This document shows positions 53,060 through 56,884 of a stretch of 56,884 nucleotides of DNA, piece after piece. The notes below the pieces were generated by a model that saw only the letters and a program-made list of their open reading frames with translations, searched no databases and was not told where the DNA came from. The stretch comes from Burkholderia sp. 4M9327F10 (GTDB lineage: Bacteria; Pseudomonadota; Gammaproteobacteria; Burkholderiales; Burkholderiaceae). The stretch is taken from the NCBI RefSeq assembly GCF_005503145.1, contig NZ_SCNV01000058.1, positions 1-56,884 on the forward strand, written 5' to 3'. Both the position numbers and the translations under genes were made by a program. Each line of letters opens with the position of its first letter. Within the stretch, counting starts at the first letter, position 1.

Positions 53060-54112
53060 ATGCAGGCTATTTTCCAGATCGTCGCCAATGGCGACGACAT
53101 TACGAAGGTGATTGAGGATCGTGTGCTGCGCATCCATATGGTCGACAAGCCAGGGCTCGATGCCGATGAGTGTGAGATCGAGCTCGACGACCGGGATGGC
53201 AAGATCGAATTTCCGCCCAAGGGCGCGACGCTGAAAATCTCGCTTGGGTGGCAGGGGCAGGGCCTCGCCTTTCTCGGCGAATACACGATCGACGAGATTG
53301 CGCTCAGGGGGCCACCGGCATCGGTGATCATCCGCGGCCGCCCCTCGAACATGCGTGCGACGTCGAAGACGCATCGGTACGGTAGCTGGGAGAACGCGAA
53401 GCTGGCCGACATCGTTGGGGATGTCGCGCGGCGCAACGGGTGGGCGCCGGTGTGCGCGATCGACGTCACGGTGCCGCGAGCGGATCAGTTCGGCGAGAGC
53501 GACCTGCATTTCGTGACGCGCCTGTCGCGGCAACATGGGGCGACGGCGGCCGTGAAGGTTGGCAAGCTGATCGTCGCAGGTCGCGGTGCGGGAAAGAGTT
53601 CGAGTGGCTTGCCGCTTCCATCGATCACGCTCACACCGAACATGCTGCTCGACTACGAGATCACGTTTGCCGATCGGGCCAGCTTCGCTGCAGTTCGAAC
53701 CAGGGTGCACGACGTGAAGACGGGCAAGAAAATCGATCTGGTCATTCCGAATCCCGATGCACCGAAGGGGGCGTCGGCGGTGCATACGGAGCGGCATGCC
53801 TTTGCGAGCCGGGAGGCGGCGAAAGCGGCGGCCGATGCACGGTTGCAGAAGCTCAACCACCACACTGCGAAGAGCTCGATGCTGATGCAGGGGCGAGCGG
53901 ATTTTTCCGCCGAGAAGACCGTCAGCCTGAAGGGTTTCAAGAAAGAGGTGGATGGCGATTTCCTGATCGATTCGGTGACGCACGACTATGCCGGTCGTAG
54001 CTGGGAAACGCGGGTTGAACTGAACGCTGGCAACAAGGGCAAGGCGAAGGTCGGGCACGGGAAGAAGGCCGCGAAGGCAATCAATCTGGTCGTTCCGGCA
54101 CCGCCGCACTGA
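53060..54112 (+). CDS. Phage late control protein D / tail hub
   Basis: A 350-aa P2 gpD-family protein, the hub subunit that begins tail tube assembly. Family features are LRIHMVDKPGLDADECEIEL, RPSNMRATSKTHRYGSWEN and FGESDLHFVTRLSRQHGATA, with the C-terminal SVTHDYAGRSWETRVEL. It starts 25 bp after X. A terminator follows at 54136-54158, marking the end of the tail genes. Confidence 0.95.
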   Translation: MQAIFQIVANGDDITKVIEDRVLRIHMVDKPGLDADECEIELDDRDGKIEFPPKGATLKISLGWQGQGLAFLGEYTIDEIALRGPPASVIIRGRPSNMRATSKTHRYGSWENAKLADIVGDVARRNGWAPVCAIDVTVPRADQFGESDLHFVTRLSRQHGATAAVKVGKLIVAGRGAGKSSSGLPLPSITLTPNMLLDYEITFADRASFAAVRTRVHDVKTGKKIDLVIPNPDAPKGASAVHTERHAFASREAAKAAADARLQKLNHHTAKSSMLMQGRADFSAEKTVSLKGFKKEVDGDFLIDSVTHDYAGRSWETRVELNAGNKGKAKVGHGKKAAKAINLVVPAPPH

Positions 54113-54135
54113 GGTGATTACCGGACATGGAAGCG

Positions 54136-54158
54136 AACCGCCTACGGGCGGTTTTTTT
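54136..54158 (+). terminator. Terminator after the tail module
   Basis: AACCGCC (54136-54142) pairs with GGCGGTT (54147-54153), with a T-run reaching 54158. It lies between D and the lysis genes. Confidence 0.75.
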
Positions 54159-54176
54159 ATTGGAACGGACGGGACG

Positions 54177-54626
54177 ATGGGTGAACAGCAGAACACCAGT
54201 CTGGCGGTGCAGATTGCACGTCTGGGCGAGCAGTTGCGCAGCGTCGCGGCGAGCCTTGAGGACATCAAGACTTCGGTGCAACCAGTCGCAGTACTTGATC
54301 GTGCGATTGCAGAGATGTCAATTCATAACCAGAACGCACGCAAGGACATCGAGCTTCTGTGGGGCCGGGTGGGCGAGGCGAAGAAGGAGCGTGACGCGCT
54401 GGAGGCACAGATCAGTGGCGTTGACGACGGCGTAGCTGCCATGCGGAACACGGCGAGAGGGGCGATGTGGGTGCTGGGGATCGTGTTTGGCATCGTTCAG
54501 ACCTTCCTCGTGGGCTCAATCGTGTGGGTGTTCACCCATATCAACGAAGGCGACATCCTCAACCGGTTGCAGCAGCAGCGTATTGAGGTTCTGGAACAAA
54601 ACGTGGCGAAAGGAACGAAGCAATGA
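54177..54626 (+). CDS. Phage small membrane protein with coiled coil, unknown
   Basis: A 149-aa protein. Residues about 10-95 are a charged helical/coiled-coil region (LGEQLRSVAASLEDIKTSVQ, GEAKKERDALEAQI). It is followed by one transmembrane helix (AMWVLGIVFGIVQTFLVGSI) and a short helical tail. It overlaps the muramidase gene by 4 bp, so it belongs to the lysis group. It could be a holin or spanin-like accessory, but no known family is certain. Confidence 0.75.
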   Translation: MGEQQNTSLAVQIARLGEQLRSVAASLEDIKTSVQPVAVLDRAIAEMSIHNQNARKDIELLWGRVGEAKKERDALEAQISGVDDGVAAMRNTARGAMWVLGIVFGIVQTFLVGSIVWVFTHINEGDILNRLQQQRIEVLEQNVAKGTKQ

Positions 54627-55174
54627 CACTGGACGAAAAGATTGATGCGTTGATCGGTCGCGAAGGCGGGTATTCGAACAATGCCGCCGATGCGGGCGGC
54701 GAAACGATGTGGGGTATTACCGTCGCCGTTGCCAGAGCGTTCGGCTATACCGGTGCGATGCGTGATATGCCGCGCGCGGTAGCCGTGCGGATCTACCGGA
54801 GCCGATACTGGCTGCAGCCCAGGTTCGATCTCGTCGACGACGTGTCGCCGGCTTTGGCCGACAGGCTTTTTGACATTGGCGTTAACACCGGGCAGGTGAC
54901 AGGCGTGCGGTTCCTGCAGCGTGCGCTGAACGTTCTGAACCAGAACGCCCGGGCGTTCCCGGACATTGCCGTCGATGGCGGTATCGGTGCGATGACGATG
55001 TCCGCCTTGAAATCCTTCCTCGCTGTGCGCGGTGCGGACGGCCATCGGGTGCTGCTCGGCATGGTGGCAGCGCAACAGTCCGTCTATTACATCGAGTGCG
55101 CCGAAAAGCGCCCGGAGAACGAGACGTTCGAATACGGCTGGCAGCTCAATCGCGCATTGGGGGTGAGCGCATGA
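54623..55174 (+). CDS. Phage endolysin, GH108-type muramidase
   Basis: A 183-aa glycoside hydrolase of the GH108 type. The catalytic Glu is in IGREGGYSNNAADAGGETMW, then GITVAVARAF. A PG_binding_3-like region follows (DIGVNTGQVTGVRFLQRALN, VDGGIGAMTMSALKSFL). It cleaves peptidoglycan glycan chains at lysis. There is no signal peptide, so it needs a holin. It overlaps both neighbours by 4 bp. Confidence 0.93.
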   Translation: MTLDEKIDALIGREGGYSNNAADAGGETMWGITVAVARAFGYTGAMRDMPRAVAVRIYRSRYWLQPRFDLVDDVSPALADRLFDIGVNTGQVTGVRFLQRALNVLNQNARAFPDIAVDGGIGAMTMSALKSFLAVRGADGHRVLLGMVAAQQSVYYIECAEKRPENETFEYGWQLNRALGVSA

Positions 55175-55803
55175 TGGATGTCCTGAAAACGGTAGCGCCG
55201 TGGCTTGTCACGGCCCTGACGGGTGGCGTGCCGGGCATTGCGGCGATGGCCGCTTCCGCTATCGCAGCCAAGCTGGGTCTCGCCGATGGTTCGGTCGACG
55301 CGGTAAAGTCTGCCCTGACCGACCAGCAGACAACGCCCGAGCAACTACTCGTGCTGAAGCAGGCGGACGACGACTTCGCACTGAAGATGCGGCAGGCCGG
55401 TTTCTCGCATGTGGAGAACATGGCGGGCATACAGGTGCAGGCAGACCGGGTGGCTGCCGACGATCGGGCGAGCGCCCGCAACTTTGCGGCGGTCGAGCAT
55501 GATCATACGGCGCGCAATCTTGCCTATATGTATACGGCCGCGCTGTTTGCGGTGATCGGTATGGAGTTCCTGCTCGCGGCGCAGCAGATCAAGATGGACG
55601 ACAGCGTGATGCGAGCGCTCGACACGCTGTTCGGGATTTTGATCGCGATGGTGCTGGGCTCGAAGGAGTACTTCTTCGGATCGTCGTCGCGGGCGGACAA
55701 ACAGGCCGCGGCGATCACCCAGTTCGCCGTGTCGCCGGATATCACGGTGAGCGCCGATAGCGCTCGTCTTGCGGGACCTGATTCCACGAAAAAGCAACTT
55801 TGA
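55171..55803 (+). CDS. Holin-like phage membrane protein
   Basis: A 210-aa protein. A hydrophobic N-terminal segment (WLVTALTGGVPGIAAMAASA) is followed by a charged central helix. Two transmembrane helices near residues 120-165 follow (YMYTAALFAVIGMEFLLAA, ALDTLFGILIAMVLGSKEYF). The fold plan resembles the holin family with a C-terminal membrane pair ending in KEYFFGSSSR. ATG 55171 overlaps the muramidase stop (ATGA), supporting a lysis role. Confidence 0.8.
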   Translation: MMDVLKTVAPWLVTALTGGVPGIAAMAASAIAAKLGLADGSVDAVKSALTDQQTTPEQLLVLKQADDDFALKMRQAGFSHVENMAGIQVQADRVAADDRASARNFAAVEHDHTARNLAYMYTAALFAVIGMEFLLAAQQIKMDDSVMRALDTLFGILIAMVLGSKEYFFGSSSRADKQAAAITQFAVSPDITVSADSARLAGPDSTKKQL

Positions 55804-55964
55804 CGGCGTACCTGCGTCAATGAAGAAACAGGGCGACCGGGTGGCGTGCTGTAACACGTCTCCCGGCCGCCTTTCCACTGCTTGTGCCAGTGAATCAGCC
55901 AAGGCCCTGCTACCTACCGGTAGGCGGGCCGGATTCTACACCAAGTTTAAAAACGGCTTTCACA

Positions 55965-56753
55965 ATGGCAAATCCCATCATTCCATGGATCGGCGGCAAG
56001 CGCCGTCTCGCCGATCATCTGATTCCGCGTTTTCCTGCTCACGATTGCTATGTTGAGGTGTTCGCCGGTGGCGCAGCGCTGTACTTTCTGCGGCCACCGG
56101 CCAAGGTAGAGGTGATCAACGACATCAACGGCGAACTGGTGAACCTGTACCGGGTCGTGCAGCATCATCTTGAAGAGTTTGTTCGCCAGTTCAAGTGGGC
56201 GCTGACAAGCCGGCAAGTGTTCGAATGGCTTAAGGATACGGTCCCGGAAACCCTCACCGATATCCAGCGTGCGGCACGGTTCTACTACCTTCAGAAAAAC
56301 TGCTTTGGCGGAAAGCTGGAAGGGCAGACGTTCGGGACAGCGACGACGACGCCACCGGGGCTTAACCTCTTGCGCATCGAGGAGGACCTGTCAGCGGCAC
56401 ACCTACGCCTGGCTAACACCTTCATTGAGCGACTCGACTGGGCGGCGTGCATCGACAAATACGACCGGCCGCACACGCTTTTTTATCTGGATCCGCCCTA
56501 CTGGGAAACTGAAGGGTATGGGGTGCCGTTTGCATTCGACGAGTACGTGAAAATGGCACGGCGCCTGCAGACACTTAAAGGAAAGGCAATTGTCAGCCTG
56601 AACGATCATCCGGACGTCCGTCGGGCATTTGAAGGCTTTTATATTGAGACCGTGGACATTCATTACACCATCGGGGGCGGGAAGGGCATCGCCCGTAAGG
56701 AAATCGTCATTTATAGCTGGAATGAACTGGATGAGCCGGTGGGCCTGTTCTAA
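55965..56753 (+). CDS. DNA adenine methyltransferase (Dam/D12 class)
   Basis: A 262-aa N6-adenine methyltransferase. The SAM-binding FxGG motif is in PWIGGKRRLADHLI and VEVFAGGAALYFLRP. The catalytic DPPY is in FYLDPPYWETEGYG, and the D12-class C-terminal YTIGGGKGIARKEIVIYSW is present. The likely target is an adenine in a short palindrome such as GATC, which is inference. It is probably phage-borne and protects or marks phage DNA. No restriction gene is beside it. ATG 55965 fits the family start. It is 161 bp after the holin-like gene. Confidence 0.93.
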   Translation: MANPIIPWIGGKRRLADHLIPRFPAHDCYVEVFAGGAALYFLRPPAKVEVINDINGELVNLYRVVQHHLEEFVRQFKWALTSRQVFEWLKDTVPETLTDIQRAARFYYLQKNCFGGKLEGQTFGTATTTPPGLNLLRIEEDLSAAHLRLANTFIERLDWAACIDKYDRPHTLFYLDPPYWETEGYGVPFAFDEYVKMARRLQTLKGKAIVSLNDHPDVRRAFEGFYIETVDIHYTIGGGKGIARKEIVIYSWNELDEPVGLF

Positions 56754-56772
56754 TGTCAAGAGATGCTTGCGC

Positions 56773-56884
56773 GGCGTTGTTGCATAAATTGGCTGCTGCG
56801 CATCGGGGTGACGTTTACGCACAACAGACGGGACGGTACTGCTGTTAACTTCGTGTCGGAGTGCGTAGATTCTCGCCTTTTGGG
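56773..56884. mobile_element. Possible start of an IS5-family element
   Basis: GGCGTTGTTGCATAAATTG at 56773-56791 resembles the terminal inverted repeats of IS903/IS5-type elements (GGCTTTGTTG-A/C-ATAAATC). The remaining 93 bp hold no recognisable transposase. The other end lies outside the window, so this is only suggestive. Confidence 0.3.

Overview
The window is high-GC chromosomal DNA with gene content and gene order typical of Burkholderiales, most likely Paraburkholderia (inferred from protein character and synteny, not from a database search). Supporting features are an aceE-aceF-lpdA operon with lipoyl domains on both E2 and E3, a phasin gene, a complete isc operon, a lysS-prfB-recJ block and a lolCD-tatD-comEC block. 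No rRNA, tRNA or CRISPR array was recognised.

Layout, left to right. 1-13 kb: the 3' end of a nitrate/sulfonate-type ABC ATPase gene, an Asp/Glu racemase, an unknown small protein divergent from an SOS-controlled dinB, a cytosine-deaminase-like amidohydrolase, oligopeptidase A (prlC), an acyltransferase-3 membrane protein convergent with folD, and a PAS sensor kinase with its FixJ-type regulator. 13-20 kb: the pyruvate dehydrogenase operon, with a repetitive palindrome between aceF and lpdA. 20-24 kb: a phasin gene whose control region is crowded with perfect dyads, a PBP7-type D,D-endopeptidase (pbpG) and an IclR regulator. 24-27 kb: lutAB (lactate oxidation), a small exported protein and a low-molecular-weight tyrosine phosphatase. 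27.6-34 kb: iscR-iscS-iscU-iscA-hscB-hscA-fdx-iscX, behind a promoter carrying two IscR-type sites and with an internal terminator after iscA. 34-45 kb: a glycine-zipper envelope protein, lysS, prfB with its programmed +1 frameshift, recJ, an uncharacterised 371-aa protein, a type II toxin-antitoxin pair, lolC, lolD and tatD.

At 45-46.5 kb comEC is broken. Its first 490 or so codons run directly into the 3' end of a phage tail-fibre gene near position 46512, in a different frame. From there to 56.75 kb lies a P2-like tail module in the order tail-fibre fragment, fibre assembly (G), sheath (FI), tube (FII), E/E' with a frameshift, tape measure (T), U, X and D. A lysis group (small membrane protein, GH108 muramidase, holin-like protein) and a Dam-type methyltransferase follow. 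No integrase, repressor, replication or head genes are present, so this is a prophage remnant or the right-hand part of a rearranged prophage. A possible IS5-family terminus begins about 20 bp after the methyltransferase.

The most unusual points are the comEC/tail-fibre chimera, the non-canonical (-2 or +1) E/E' frameshift, the cluster of dyads around the phasin promoter, the direct-repeat operator of the toxin-antitoxin pair, and the internal terminators in the isc and tail operons. I did not find a clearly new multi-gene system.
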